Shown here piece by piece: positions 44,415 through 56,482 of a stretch of 64,000 nt of DNA. The stretch is taken from assembly GCF_018812025.1 (NCBI RefSeq), contig NC_063044.1:43491330-43555329 (forward strand), written 5' to 3'. The position numbers and the translations under genes were made by a program. The notes under the pieces were generated by a model that was not told where the DNA came from, made no database searches, and saw only the letters and a program-made list of their open reading frames with translations. The first letter of the stretch is position 1. Each line of letters starts with the position of its first letter. The stretch comes from Megalobrama amblycephala (lineage: Eukaryota; Chordata; Actinopteri; Cypriniformes; Xenocyprididae).

Positions 44415-47275
44415 ATGAAAATCACAGATAAATCAGATAAACAAATGATAAAGATTGGGTTACTGAATATTAGATCTATTTCTTCAAAAGCACTTATTGT
44501 AAATGAAATTATCACAGACAATAAACTAGACTTGCTGTGTTTGACAGAAACCTGGCTAAAACCAGACGATTACATTATTTTAAATGAATCTAGTCCTCAA
44601 GGTTATGACTATCGACACAATCCTCGACAGAAAGGCAAAGGGGGAGGTGTTGCTGTAATTTATAGTAATATATTCAGAATCATTCAAAAGAATTTCAAAT
44701 CTAATTCCTTTGAAGTGATGGTGCTTTATGTAACATTATGTAAGTTGACATTTGTGCTGGCTACTGTATACAGGCCACCAGGGCACCATACTGACTTTAT
44801 CAAAGAATTTGCTGATTTTCTATCAGAGTTAGTACTGGCTGCGGATAAAGTCCTTGTTGTTGGTGATTTTAATGTCCATGTAGATAATAATAAAGACGCA
44901 TTTGGATTGGCATTTGCAGACATTTTAAACTCTATTGGAGTTAGACAACACGTGTCAGGACCCACTCATCGTCGTAATCATACCTTAGATCTAATACTGT
45001 CGCATGGAATTGATATTGATGCTGTTGAAATTCTACCGCAGAGCGATGACATATCAGATCATTATTTAGTCTCGTGTATAATACAATTAGCCAAGGCTAC
45101 AAAACCACCACCCAGCCATAAATATGGTAGAACCATCACTTCTACCACTAAAGATTGCTTTATAAATAATCTCCCGAGCAGTTTCATCGCCTTAGTATAC
45201 CTGACAACTTAGAAGAACTCGATGCTGCAACAGAAACTATTGGCTCTCTCTTTTCCAGCACATTAGATGCAGTCGCTCCTTTACGTCTAAAGAAGATTAA
45301 GGAAACTAATCCAACGCCGTGGTATAATGAGCACACTCGGGCTCTAAAACGAGCTGTGAGAAAAGCTGAACGTAGTTGGAAGAAAACAAAACTAGAAGTT
45401 TTTCGCCTTTCGTGGAAAGAAAAAATGATTGAGTACAGAACGGCTATAAGAAATGCTAGATCTACTTATTTTTCAAATCTCTTAATAGAAAACAAACATA
45501 ATCCTAGGTACTTATTTGACACAGTGGCTAAATTAACTAGAAACAGAGATTCAACTGCTGACATTTCCAAAGAGCACAGCAGTAATGACTTTATGAACTT
45601 CTTTACTTGCAAGATTGACAATATTAGAGAGAAAATTATAAACATGCAACCGTCTACAGTTTCGTTTCAGACAGTGCACTGTAGTGTCCCTGAGGTAAAA
45701 CTAGAATCATTCGCCGCTATAGGAGAGGAAGAATTATCTAAACTTATCAAATCATCAAAATCAACAACATGTATGTTAGACCCAATGCCGACTAAACTAC
45801 TGAAAGAAATGCTTCCAGAGGTCGTAGGTCCACTTCTTGATATAATTAATTCATCCTTAACTCTAGGATACGTGCCAAAAACTTTTAAGCAGGCTATTAT
45901 TAAACCTCTTATTAAAAAACCTCAATTAGATCCGAGATATTTAGTAAATTACAGGCCAATCTCGAATCTACCTTTTCTGTCAAAGATACTAGAAAAGGCA
46001 GTTTCAACACAACTGTGCTCCTTTTTAGAAAGAAATGGAATCTGTGAAGATTTCCAGTCAGGATTTAGACCATACCATAGTACTGAGACTGCTCTCGTTA
46101 GAGTTACAAACGATCTACTCTTATCATCCGATCGTGGCTGTATTTCTCTATTAGTGTTATTAGATCTCAGTGCTGCTTTTGACACTATCGATCACAACAT
46201 TCTTTTAAAAAGACTTGAAAACTATATTGGCATTAGTGGAATTGCTTTGGCATGGTTCAAATCTTACTTATCTGACCGTTATCAGTCTGTAGTAGTTAAT
46301 GAAGAGATGTCGTATCGATCACAAGTTCAATATGGAGTACCACAAGGCTCAGTACTAGGACCGTTGCTTTTCACTCTGTACATGCTGCCCTTAGGAGAGA
46401 TAATTAGGAAGCATGGTGTTAGTTTTCATTGCTACGCTGACGATACTCAGCTCTATATTTCCTCGCGCCCTGACGAAACCTACAAATTCACAAAACTAAC
46501 AGAATGCATAGCTGACATTAAAAACTGGATGACAAGAAATTTCTTATTATTAAATTCAGAAAAAACTGATATCCTAATCTTTGGACCAAAAACTTCCTCA
46601 CGTAAAAACCTTGAATACTCTCTAACGCTTGACGGGTGCTCCGTTAAATCTTCGTCCTCAGTTAGGAACCTGGGTGTGCTCTTTGATACCAATCTTTCAT
46701 TTGAAAGTCATGTTTCTAGTATCTGTAAAACCGCCTTCTTCCATCTAAAAAATATATCTAAATTACGACATATGCTCTCAATGACAAATGCGGAACAGTT
46801 GGTTCATGCATTCATGACCTCAAGACTAGATTACTGTAACGCTCTACTGGGTGGTTGTTCTGCTCGGCTTTTAAACAGACTACAGTTGGTCCAAAATGCG
46901 GCAGCTAGAGTTCTTACTAGAACCAGAAAGTATGACCATATTAGCCCAGTTCTGTCAACATTACATTGGCTCCCTATTAAACATCGTATAGATTTTAAAA
47001 TCTTGCTACTTACTTATAAAGCTCTAAATGGTTTAGCTCCCCAATATCTAAGCGAGCTCTTGGTGCATTATAGTCCTTCACGTCTATTGCGATCTCAGAA
47101 TTCAGGCCAGTTGATAATACCCAGAATATCAAAATCAACTGAAGGCGGCAGATCCTTTTCCTATTTAGCACCTAAACTCTGGAACAATCTTCCTAGCATT
47201 GTTCGGGAAGCAGACACACTCTGTCAGTTTAAATCTAGACTAAAAACGCATCTCTTTGCTCTTGCATACACATAA
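44415..47275 (+). pseudogene. L2 LINE ORF2, endonuclease-reverse transcriptase, one frameshift
   Basis: Endonuclease: 'IGLLNIRSISSKALIVNEII', 'LCLTETWLKPDDY', 'VLVVGDFNVHVDNN', 'HTLDLILSHG' and 'SDHYLVS'. At about 45177 one base is missing: the first frame ends at 45212, while the right protein continues in the next frame ('[19 protein letters not shown]') and runs unbroken to 47275. RT: '[19 protein letters not shown]', '[17 protein letters not shown]', '[14 protein letters not shown]' and the catalytic 'CYADDTQLY'. The tail includes '[20 protein letters not shown]'. The frame is open upstream of the first ATG (44415) to about 44337, and no strong start is visible. Apart from the single indel, it looks competent. 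Confidence 0.88.
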
Positions 47276-47879
47276 CACATTATCAATACAGTGACATTTT
47301 TCAAATCCGTTAAAGCATTGTTACGCTGCAATAATTAGGTCGGCCGGAACCGAGAACATTTCCTATAACACTAGATATACCTGTACATCAGAATAAGAAT
47401 GGCATCTACGCTAATATCTGTCTCTCTGCTTATCCTGAGGTTTGCCGGGTGCTGGATCCAGGCCGTATCCAGATCAGATGGAGAACCTGTGTCTGGACCT
47501 GACTACAACGTAGCCCAGGAGACAATGGGCTACAGATCCAGTTCTGGCTGCATCTATAATTCAGATTTTTAATCCCCGTATCCGCTTACATATATTTATA
47601 TATAATCTATTTTTAATCTCTATAATAAAAATGTATAATTCAGATTTTGATCTCCATATCCAATTACATATATTATATATATCTTCCAAGGGGTTTTTTC
47701 CCTCCTAGGACTTTTTTCCCAGTGTTAACACGCTGGGTTTTTCTCCTAGGGGGTTTTTTCCACCCCTGGGAGTCAGCCGACATTGGCTTAATGTAGCACC
47801 ATCTTGTATATGTTACATATTACCACGCTTGCTTGTACAGCTTATTTATAACCACTTCTCTTTTTTCTGTGCTTCTAAC

Positions 47880-47958
47880 ATGTAAAGCTGCTTTGAAACA
47901 ATTACCAATTGTAAAAAGCGCTATATAAATAAATTTGACTTGACTTGACTTGACTTGA
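47880..47958 (+). repeat. L2 3' tail with (TTGAC)n
   Basis: Stem-capable sequence 'GTAAAAAGCGCTATATAAAT' followed by four to five TTGAC units, the tail by which L2 LINEs prime reverse transcription. Confidence 0.8.
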
Positions 47959-48604
47959 GGTTTATTCATATTCCTATAAAATAAACATCTCTTAGCATGT
48001 AAATAAAGAAGCTCCTAATGAAGCACATGAGGTTGTGTAAAGGCTTGTAACAATCAAATTGATAACAATAGCTTTAAAGCCATGTCAGTGGTTAGTAAAT
48101 GAGTATTAATTAACATTGAAAAAATTGATGATAATTCTGTTGAAATTGGATGCAACTTTTGTTCTGGTATTAATTTAACTTACAATTGTAGACAAACACA
48201 ACACACATAACTTTCAATTATTTGTTGGGTTAATTAATGAAATATATATTATATATGTTTTGCATACTGTATATGTTTCCATACATTTAGTGGACTTAAA
48301 TTATTTTACTTTGGATTACTTTGAATTTATGTCTGAAAATACTATGAATAAAGGAATAAATAAAGGAAAAGAAACCAAGACAGATGTTTTCACTCCATCA
48401 CAGATCTTCTTCTTCACCACCAGGAGGCACTAGCAGCTGTGTATCCCATATATCAAGCACAAACACATTTCCATCCCTTTCATCACGATCTTAGTCACCC
48501 TCTGCACTTCATCTCCCAGAATCCTTCCTGGTCCACACATTCTAAAATTATCACAGCTGTCTGTCCAACCCAGTATCACGCCAAAGCATCTAATACACAT
48601 GCTG
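47959..48604. other. Intergenic after L2
   Basis: No gene. AT-rich to about 48390, then a C-rich stretch (48420-48600) without recognised family. Confidence 0.4.
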
Positions 48605-49079
48605 GTCCACTAGAGGATGTGTGTAAGTGTCACGATTTGCCTTCTAGGCCTGAAAATGACACGCATATATGAAGGTGAAGTACCAGCAAGGAGGCGATAA
48701 TTTCCTTAATGTCAACAACTTCCCACAGAATAGTGCATTTTCCAAAAATCCTCGCTTCTGATTCGGTCCGGTTGGATAATGTAAACCATAATATTTCTTC
48801 AGGTGCGGAAATGTTCTGTTTTTTATAGTATTGTCGAGAATTGAGCACTCCTGATTATTTATCTGCATGTTTTGATCACATGCGACTTACAAATGAAGAG
48901 AACAATAAAAAAGCAACTGAATTAACAATAGGTCAACAATATGCAAGCACAAGTACTAGTCCCAGTTAGTCTAGCACAGTACACGTGGCAAGATTTGTTT
49001 TCTTAAATGGACATATAGTAAAGTAATTGTTGACATAAAAGATGCACCTTCAACAGTTTCTTGAAAATAGCCAAAGACT
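48605..49079 (+). repeat. Direct repeat upstream of gypsy copy B (left copy)
   Basis: From 'CTAGAGGATGTGTGT' onward this is nearly identical to 52264-52735 (a few substitutions). It contains the 'gtcgagaattgagcactcct' phrase found in all the duplicated blocks. Confidence 0.85.
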
Positions 49080-49285
49080 CAGAAGCTCAGGTTGAGATGG
49101 GGAACCATGGAACAGTTCAGGTCCATGAGACGGGTTTTGTGCCTCTTTGGGAGCTTCTGGTGGACACATAAGTCTGAAGTAGTGAGTTTAGGTATAGTGG
49201 TGCAGAGCCAGTGTTTGATCTGTAGGCAATCATTAAAGCCTTGAATTTGATGTGAACTGATAAAGAGAGGAAGAAATTTTCCACA
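49080..49285 (-). pseudogene. L2-like LINE fragment
   Basis: Minus strand 'HIKFKALMIAYRSNTGSAPL' then 'LNSLLQTYV', the same RT C-terminal segment as at 39830-40063, broken by indels. Confidence 0.7.
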
Positions 49286-49290
49286 GAGCG

Positions 49291-49613
49291 ATGGAGAACA
49301 TCATTAAACGACTTGAAGGAGTAAGAGCATACATTGATGACATCATTTGGGGATCTTCGCTTCAGGAGCATAATAACAGACTGACCAAAGTGCTGCAGAA
49401 AATCAAATCGAGTGAACTGAAACTAAACAAAACAAATGACAGTTTGGTGTGCAAGAACTTTTGTTTCTTGGAGATAAACTGTCAAGTCAAGGGATACAGC
49501 CAGACGGCGAAAAGAGATAAATGCCATTCTAGAAATGAAAAGTCCCACAGACAGAAAAGAAGTACAGCACATGATGGGTATGGTGAACTACATAGGAAAG
49601 TTCATTCTGTATC
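49291..49613 (+). pseudogene. Gypsy copy B, end of reverse transcriptase
   Basis: 'VRAYIDDIIWGSSLQEHNNR' carries the YIDD box, then 'QLLFLEINCQVKGYSQ'-like and 'SPTDRKEVQHMMGMVNYIGK' in shifted frames, the RT-connection helix. Unlike copies A and C, this copy keeps the connection region. It breaks off at about 49613, where a LINE fragment is inserted. Confidence 0.85.
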
Positions 49614-49624
49614 TTTCAATTAAA

Positions 49625-50290
49625 TTCAAAAGCTTTATTGTCCAGCCCCACAGGGGTCAAAAATTGTCTTCAAACAAGGCTCAACAAAACAGAACACACA
49701 ACATTAATTTAAAACTTCACAACAACAACTCATCATAAAATCCTATTTAAAATAACAATGTCTGTTGGAACGAAGGTTTTCCTATACTTAGCCTTTTTAA
49801 TCAAGGGTACTTTGTACCGTCTACCTGATGGAAGTACTGGAAATGAACTATAAAGGGGATAAGTATCTGCCAAAATAGTGGAAGCCACCAGAGGTCTCCA
49901 TTTCACCATTAACTTTTCCATCGCACAGATGCAGTCACTTCACTCTGGACTCCATTTCCCACAATCAAGTGTTTGACCCTCTGCCCGACTACGCTTATCC
50001 TCATCCTTAATAAAGCCTGCACGTGGATCTCCAACTCCGTTGTCCCGTCCCATATGTTACAATAATCCTTAAAAGTTTGTTCTTGCATTTAACAGAAAGG
50101 GAATTAAACCAGGAAACAGTGTTAAAAGTGAGCACAGACTCAATGAGAGATTTATACACAACTATCAAAATGTCTTTTTCAATATTAAAACTTCTCAAAT
50201 TTCCTCAGTAGGCCTAGACGTTGGTAAGCCTTCTTAAAAAGATTGTCTGAATGCTTTCCAAAAGTAAACTAGGAGTCAATCAATCTACAA
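49625..50290 (-). pseudogene. Inserted non-LTR LINE 3' end
   Basis: Minus strand 'VYKSLIESVLTFNTVSWFNS' then 'LSVKCKNKLLRI', a deletion, and 'LPSGRRYKVPLIKKAKYRKT' then 'FVPTDIVILNR'. These are the conserved last blocks of a Rex-like LINE ORF2. It splits the gypsy connection domain between 49613 and about 50295. Confidence 0.75.
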
Positions 50291-50294
50291 TCGA

Positions 50295-51745
50295 TCTTTC
50301 TGCAAAATCATCATGCCTACAAGAACTCCTATAAAAGACAACAGACTTTGTGTGGACAGATGAAAATGAGACTGAATGGAGTTGAAATTACTGTTGACCT
50401 CTGCGCCCATATTGCAATTCTTTGATTCAACTAAGAAAACCAAAGTGTCCACAGATGCCTCCAAGAATGGTCTTGGTTCAGTTTTATTGCAAGCTGATGA
50501 CGAGATCTGGAAGACAGTAGCGTATGCAAGCAGATCCATGACTGATTCTGAGTGTCGATATGCACAAATCGAGAAAGAGTGCTTGGGATTAGTCTTTGGA
50601 CTGGAGAAATTTCATAACTATGTATACTATCGTTCAAAAGTTTGGGATCGGTAAGATTTTTAATGTTTTTGAAAGAAGTTTCGTCTGCTCACCAAGGCTA
50701 CATTTATTTAATTAAAAATACAGTAAAAACAGTAATATTTTGAAATATTATTACAATTTAAAATAACTGTTTTCTATTTGAATATATTTTACAAAGTAAT
50801 TTATTCCAGTCTTCAGTGTCACATGATCCTTCAGAAATCATTCTAATATGCTGATTTGCTGCTCAATAAACATTTATGATTATTTTCAATGTTGAAAACA
50901 GTTGTGTACTTTTTTTTTCAGGATTCCTTGATGAATAGAAAGTTCAAAAGAACAGCATTTATCTGAAATACAAAGCTTCTGTAGCATTATACACTACTGT
51001 TCAAAAGTTTGGGGTCAGTAAGAATTTTTATTTTTATTTTTTTGAAAAGAAATTAAAGAAATGAATACTTTTATTCAACAGGGATGCATTAAATCAATCA
51101 AAAGTGGCAGTAAAGACATTTATAATGTTACAAAAGATTATATTTCAAATAAATGCTGTTCTTTTGAACTTTCTATTCATCAAATAATCCTGAAAAAAAA
51201 TATTGTACACAAATATTTTGTACAATTGTACACATTAAATGTTTCTTGAGCAGCAGATCAGCATATTAGAATGATTTCTGAAGGATCATGTGACACTGAA
51301 GACTGGAGTAATGATGCTGAAAATTCAGTTTTGATCACAGAAATAAATTACTTTGTAAAATATATTCAAATAGAAAACAGTTATTTTAAATTGTAATAAT
51401 ATTTCACAATATTACTGATTTTACTGTATTTTTAATTAAATAAATGCAGCCTTGGTGAGCAGAAGAGACTTCTTTTAAAAACATTAAAAATCTTACCGAT
51501 CCAAAACTTTTGAACGGTAGTGTATATGGTCTTCCCACCTTCACTGCAGAAACTGATCATCATCCACTAATTGCAATAGTAAAAAAGAATCTGAATGAAA
51601 TGACACCAAGGATTCAAAGACTAATGATGAAATTGCAGAGTTACGATCTCGATTTGGTGTATACGCCTGGCTAATACTTAGTGCTGGCAGATACCCTCTC
51701 AAGCACCCATAAGAAACAGTGAGAGTTCAACAGAAGAGATTCATG
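50295..51745 (+). pseudogene. Gypsy copy B, RNase H (interrupted)
   Basis: 'VWTDENETEW', 'LTSAPILQFFDSTKKTKV', 'STDASKNGLGSVLLQADDEI' (first acid), 'QIEKECLGLVFGLEKFHNYV' (second), then a Tc1-like element at 50625-51522, then 'TETDHHPL', 'TPRIQRLMMKLQSYDLDLVY' and 'LADTLSSTH' from 51525 on. The interruption leaves a TA duplication, and the other gypsy copies show the intact join. Confidence 0.85.
50625..51522. mobile_element. Tc1-like MITE (898 bp) with internal end
   Basis: Ends TACTATCGTTCAAAAGTTTG and (reverse) CACTACCGTTCAAAAGTTTT, flanked by TA (50623-50624 and 51523-51524). A second terminus-like 'CACTACTGTTCAAAAGTTTG' at about 50993 inside suggests a composite of two related elements. 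Copy C at 60897 gives the empty site. Confidence 0.85.
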
Positions 51746-51759
51746 TGAACTTGGTATGT

Positions 51760-52217
51760 ACTGCATTTCCTGTGTCAGATGCAAAGTCAAAGCAAATAGC
51801 AGAGGAAACCAAAAAAGACACTGAATTGCAAGCTGTGATTGACAACATGGATAGTGGATGGCTGATGGGTTCATCTCCAAAATACAGTGACATCAGAGGT
51901 GATCTACTTGTTGTGAATGGAATTCTCCTGATTCCTGAAACAAAAACAGAATCGTCATTCTACAAAGCTTGAGACGAGACGTGTAGGAAAATGTACGAGG
52001 AGAGCGAGAGACAGTCTTCTGGCCTGGAATTAACAAAGACATTGAAAATCTGGTGAGACAGTGTGACACGTGTCAGAAATTCAGAAATAAGCAAATCAAA
52101 GAGCCAATGATAATTCCAGACTTACCAACATCATCCTGGGAGAAGGTTGGAATGGATCTCTTCCATCTGAAAGGCAATAATTATCTAGTGCTGATCGACT
52201 ACTACTCAAATTACCCT
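51760..52217 (+). pseudogene. Gypsy copy B, integrase N-terminal part
   Basis: 'LQAVIDNMDSGWLMGSSPKY', then the zinc finger 'RQCDTCQKFRNKQIKEPM' and core start 'WEKVGMDLFHLKGNNYLVLI' with the first catalytic aspartate. At CCCT (52214-52217) an LTR element is inserted, and the integrase resumes at 55358. Confidence 0.85.
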
Positions 52218-52263
52218 TGTTACGTGTCTGTTTGTCACTGAGTGTTTACTTATATCGTGTAAC

Positions 52264-52855
52264 ATCCACTAGAGGATGTGTGTCAGTGTCACGATTTGCC
52301 TTCTAGGCCTGAAAATGACACGCATATATGAAGGTGAAGTACCAGCAAGGGGGCGATAATTTCCTTAATGTCAACAACTTCCCACAGAACAGTGCATTTT
52401 CCAAAAATCCCCGCTTCTGATTCGGTCCGGTTGGATAATGTAAACCATAATATTTCTTCAGGTGCGGAAATGTTCTGTTTTTTATAGTATTGTCGAGAAT
52501 TGAGCACTCCTGATTATTTATCTGCATGTTTTGATCACATGCGACTTACAAATGAAGAGAACAATAAAAAAGCAACTGAATTAACAATAGGTCAACAATG
52601 TGCAAGTGCAAGTATTAGTCCCAGTTAGTCTAGCACAGTACACGTGTCAAGATTTGTTTTCTTAAATGGACGTATAGTAAAGTAATTGTTGACATAAAAG
52701 ATGCACCTTCAACAGTTTCTTGAAAATAGCTAAAGACTCAGAAGCTCAGGTTGAGATGGGGAACCATGGAACAGTTCAGGTCCATGAGAGGGGTTTTGTG
52801 CCTCTTTGGGAGCTCCTGGAGGGTGCAGAAGTCTGAAGTAGTGAGTTTAGGTAAA
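52264..52855 (+). repeat. Direct repeat (right copy of 48605-49285)
   Basis: Nearly identical to the left copy, including the L2 fragment, and starts abruptly inside the LTR-type element at 'gtgtaacat' followed by 'ccactagagg'. This implies a rearrangement after the LTR element had inserted. Confidence 0.85.
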
Positions 52856-52964
52856 GGATAATTCCAGACTTACCAACATCATCCTGGGAGAAGGTTGGAA
52901 TGGATCTCTTCCATCTGAAAGGAAATAATTATCTAGTGGTGATCGACTACTACTCAAATTACCT
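52856..52964 (+). pseudogene. Second partial gypsy integrase start
   Basis: Repeats 52106-52217 ('IIPDLPTSSWEKVGMDLFHL'), again ending at the LTR insertion point. Confidence 0.85.
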
Positions 52965-53528
52965 TGTTACGTGTCTGTTTGTCACTGAGTGTTTACTTAT
53001 ATCGTGTAACATTGTTGTGTGGTGCAAAAGTTGTGTGTGAAGTGCTCTCTCTTTCTCTCTTGCTCTCCCCCTGTTGCTCCGTACTAATTGTTGTGAACAC
53101 AGGTGCAGCTGTTTATGTGGGTGGAGCCGGGAATCGTTCAGTGGATAAAAGCTTGGAGGGAAGACTGCTCGATGAGCTCCCTCTCCTGCTTCCTGTTGTT
53201 GTACCAGCCGAGTGTGTGTGACGCTGCTGGATTAGCTTTTAAAGTAAATCCTGGTATGGAGTACAAATTGTTAGCGGTAAGGCCGGTAAATGTTCAATTG
53301 CCCTTTCCCATGCAGACCGTTTGTTAGTGGGAGGCCCTTTTTTGTTTCATTACTATTTTCTCCTGTTTATTCTGTTAGACTTGTGTTTTTCTTTTCCAGG
53401 GAAGATCTTTAAAAGTAGGTATAACCCCATCTTTTGTTTGTTGTTTTGGCCGACCCACTGACTTGAAGCCATCCTTTTATTTTCTTTATTTAAGAAATAA
53501 ACAAACTTCCTCTCTGATCTAGAAAATT
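52965..53528 (+). mobile_element. LTR-like unit, copy 1
   Basis: TGTTACGTGTCTG... with CT-rich centre, 'GGGTGGAGCCGGGAATCGTT' and AATAAA in 'taagaaataaacaaactt' near 53492. Matches 61192-61780; the two copies stop matching at the same base, 'agaaaatta'. The true LTR end is obscured in both by further insertions. Confidence 0.6.
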
Positions 53529-55284
53529 ATGTATAGGGTGGCATGAGGTCTATGAGAGTTGGCAACACCAAAGTAAGCGCCCAAACAATTGCAAACAATT
53601 TTTGAGTTTCTGTTATTAACAGAGGTGGGAATGTTTGTGTGTGTTCACCCAGAACACCCTATCAACCACATACTCTAGCAACACCCCAGCAATTGCAGCA
53701 AGAGCCTAGCAACCCCCAGAATCTCCTAGCAACCACATATAGCAACACTTTAGCAATCACCCAGAACATCTATATTCTGGCCTAACTGATCAAACTATTT
53801 ATGATTTTAAACAAGACTTTAAGTTGGCTTTATGACAAGCCAGCATAAATTTGTCTTTCAAACTTTTAATCTAGTTGAAATGAAACAATTCAATATTTTC
53901 TTACAACTATAAACACAATCTCAAAACTATGCACCAACTTGTACAAACCTCAAACTTCCAGGTCAAAATAAAACGTTTTAGTCAAAAATGTATTCTTGTC
54001 TGACAAAATCAAACTTTGGCCTCAGATGACACACAAAACTTAACAAATACACAGACTACTGCACTGCCCAGTGAACACTAGTGAGATCAATTCATGTAAC
54101 ACTGTAACAAAAATACCGCTTACTGGGATTCAGTAATTATTTTGCAGCTTAATGTCTACTACACTATACAAAAAAACATTTACAGATACAGTAAAATACA
54201 GCAGTGATTTTCTTTCTTTTTTTCATTTTACTATTGTAAATTGATCTGGCAGTAGATATGTATGAACTTGGTATGCACCACAATACAGTATACTGTCAAT
54301 TACAGTAAAACTAAACTCAGCATCCTCTGCACATTTGGCCAAATTTTATTACAGTATATAAGGTACTATAGCAGTGTATTGGTGATCTGACACAAGACAG
54401 TCATTTCTCAGTTCTGCAAAATACAGTATAACAAATGGCTACAGAGAAAGTTGACAGTCACAAGTTTGAGGGTGTACAACGTGCTACAGTTTACTGTACA
54501 TAGTGAAATTTCCCTCATCTAAAGTACTGGTACTGTGTAAGTTTAAAATCCCTGTAAATTATTCATTCAGCTCTCTCTCAGATTTTGACTGGTGTGTGTC
54601 ATCAGTTTTGCTACCTAATGTAGTCATTGTTAAACGTTTTGAGAAATGTGTCTTTGTTTTGAGAACTGAACGATGGTTTGGGAAACTGGGCCAACTGAAT
54701 CACTTATAATGTGTTAGCAATCGAGAAAAGCTAAAATACATTTAGATTCTTACCTGACTAGTTTCTGTGATCGGGATCTTCTTGTTGATTTCATGTTACC
54801 GTTTCGTCGGATGGCAAAAAGACCTTTATCCATTATGAAAGTGGAGCGGGCGGTCGGTGAATCAGCTCACAAAATACTACGAAAATTCAAGGACTTCTGA
54901 GTTAGCCGAGAAGCAGTAATTTTCCGATTCACGAACAAATGGACAACAAATCGTAAGTGAACTTGTCTGCGCTGTTTTTGACTCCCAAAGAACCGGTTCA
55001 TAAGAGTCATTTGTTAATGAAGCGGACTACACTGGGCGCGCTGCGTGCGCGTGCAACCGTCATGCAGCTTATTGAAAGACGTGTTTTCTTGCCATTAGTT
55101 TGCATGAATCTGTCTTTTTTATGTCGTCACATTGAAGCGCCGCTGCTGAAAAGCAGTAGTACTTGAAACACTGTTAACGTTTATATTTTATTCTCTGATA
55201 ATTTTGGGGTGACAGATGGGGTGGCAAAGCTTTTTCTTAGGGTGGCAGTTGCCACCCCGTGCCACCCCGGTAGATCCGCCCCTG
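53529..55284. mobile_element. hAT-like insertion, right end recognisable
   Basis: The right terminus 'GGTAGATCCGCCCCTG' (55269-55284) with 'TGCCACCCCGTGCCACCCCG' before it is a typical fish hAT end. 'AGGGTGGCATGAGG' at 53535 may be the damaged left end. Inside are a minisatellite (53640-53770) and otherwise featureless DNA; no transposase is seen. Confidence 0.45.
53640..53770 (+). repeat. Degenerate TAGCAACC(AC) minisatellite
   Basis: Units such as 'CCTAGCAACCACATAGCAAC'-like phrases repeat about six times with variation ('agcaacacccc', 'agcaacccccag', 'agcaaccacat'). Confidence 0.75.
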
Positions 55285-55361
55285 ACTCCGGGCGACACGT
55301 TACAATGTGTCGCTCTCTATGTTACGACCGAAGGCTGTGTTTGTGGAATTCGTAACACCCT

Positions 55362-56112
55362 GAAATGGCTTTACTATCTAGCATGTCCACAAAGTGCATA
55401 ATTACACATGCAAAGTCAATTTTTGCAAGACATGGCATTTCACAGACTGTCATCAGTGACAATGGCCCATGCTTCAGCAGCAAAGAGTGGCAAGAGTTTT
55501 CAGTGCAATATGGCTTCAAGCATGTCACTTCTAGATACAATAATCCAGAGTATGCTCAGTCAAATGGCAATGCTGAGAAAGGTGTTCATATTCTCAGGCA
55601 ACTTCTGAAAAAGGCTGCTGACCGCAAGTCTGATCCATACCTTGCTTTGCTCAATTACAGAACCTCTCCATTAGAGTGTGGTACGGCCCCAGCTGAGACG
55701 CTGATGAATCGGAAACTTCGCACTACACTGTCATCTTGTTCAAAACAAAAAAGGCATGTGAAAATGAAGCGGAAACTCAAGCAATTGAAAGAAAAAACAA
55801 AAGTACTTCTATAACAGGACTGCACAACATCTGCGACCACTGGTGATGGATGACGTTGTCAGAATCAGAAGTGATGAGAACTGGAGCAAAAAAGCTACAG
55901 TTATTCAAGAAGTAGCTCCAAGATCTTATACTGTGAAAACAGATGATGGACAAATCCTCAGACGTAACAGACGTGATCTGCTAAAGACTGAGAAAGAAGT
56001 GAAAGACTTTAATCAAAGCAATGCTCTGTCTGATTCAACTGCCTTGTCCAAAACAACTGACTGCAAAACTGATTCGCACACAGACACTCAAACATCAAAC
56101 AGTCACACTTAG
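55362..56112 (+). pseudogene. Gypsy copy B, integrase core and C-terminus
   Basis: Continues copy B after the insertion. 55365-55814 reads 'ARHGISQTVISDNGPCFSSK' (second catalytic aspartate), 'NNPEYAQSNGNAEKGVHILR' (catalytic glutamate) and 'YLALLNYRTSPLECGTAPAE'. A stop at 55812 precedes the C-terminal tail in another frame (55843-56112, 'RSYTVKTDDGQILRRNRRD'). This region is missing from copy A. Confidence 0.9.
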
Positions 56113-56295
56113 AAGATCTGCAAGACACATTAAAAGACCTGATAGATTGAACCTGTAAGAAATAGCTTTAAATACAGCAGTGAGGAGTTTAGTTTAGTTT
56201 GTAAGTTGTATTAACTGTTTAATAAGTGCAAGTTTAAATGTTCTGTATAATAACATGAAGTTTATTTTTCAATGTTTTCTTTAAAGAAAGGGGGA

Positions 56296-56482
56296 TGTGA
56301 TGATATCAGATTGTTGTTTCTTAAGAAAGCCAATAGATGGCACTGTGTTAAGTGTTATGTGTGGAGTATCATACAAGTAATATAAAAAGAAGAAGCTTAA
56401 CACATGTTCAACTAAGAAATAAAAGACAGACATGTTGTGTCTGCACTGAAGACTTTTTATTAACATTACCAAACAAAACACA
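56296..56482 (+). mobile_element. Gypsy 3' LTR, copy B (187 bp)
   Basis: Same length and nearly identical to 35569-35755, preceded by the purine tract (AAAGAAAGGGGGA). The DNA beyond it matches that beyond copy A, so the two LTRs are copies of one insertion, not two insertions. Confidence 0.9.

Larger units (their letters stand above)
42867..47958 (+). mobile_element. Near full-length L2-clade LINE
   Basis: Contains a 5' untranslated region, esterase-type ORF1 (43137-44204), endonuclease-RT ORF2 (to 47275) with a single frameshift, and a 3' tail 'TAAAGCTGCTTTGAAACAAT' ending in TTGAC repeats. The ORF1-esterase plus ORF2 layout and tail match zebrafish-type L2/CR1 LINEs. The near-open frames mark it as one of the youngest insertions here. 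The exact 5' end is uncertain. Confidence 0.88.
52218..55357. mobile_element. Insertion complex in gypsy integrase (TGTTACG...GTAACA)
   Basis: The inserted DNA begins TGTTACGTGTCTG and ends ATTCGTAACA, with CCCT on both sides (52214-52217 and 55358-55361), as for an LTR element. It is not a simple LTR. After 46 bases it switches to the repeat of 48605-49285 (52264-52855), then a second partial gypsy integrase (52856-52964) and a restart of the same TGTTACG end (52965). A hAT-like element follows before the right end. Confidence 0.75.
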
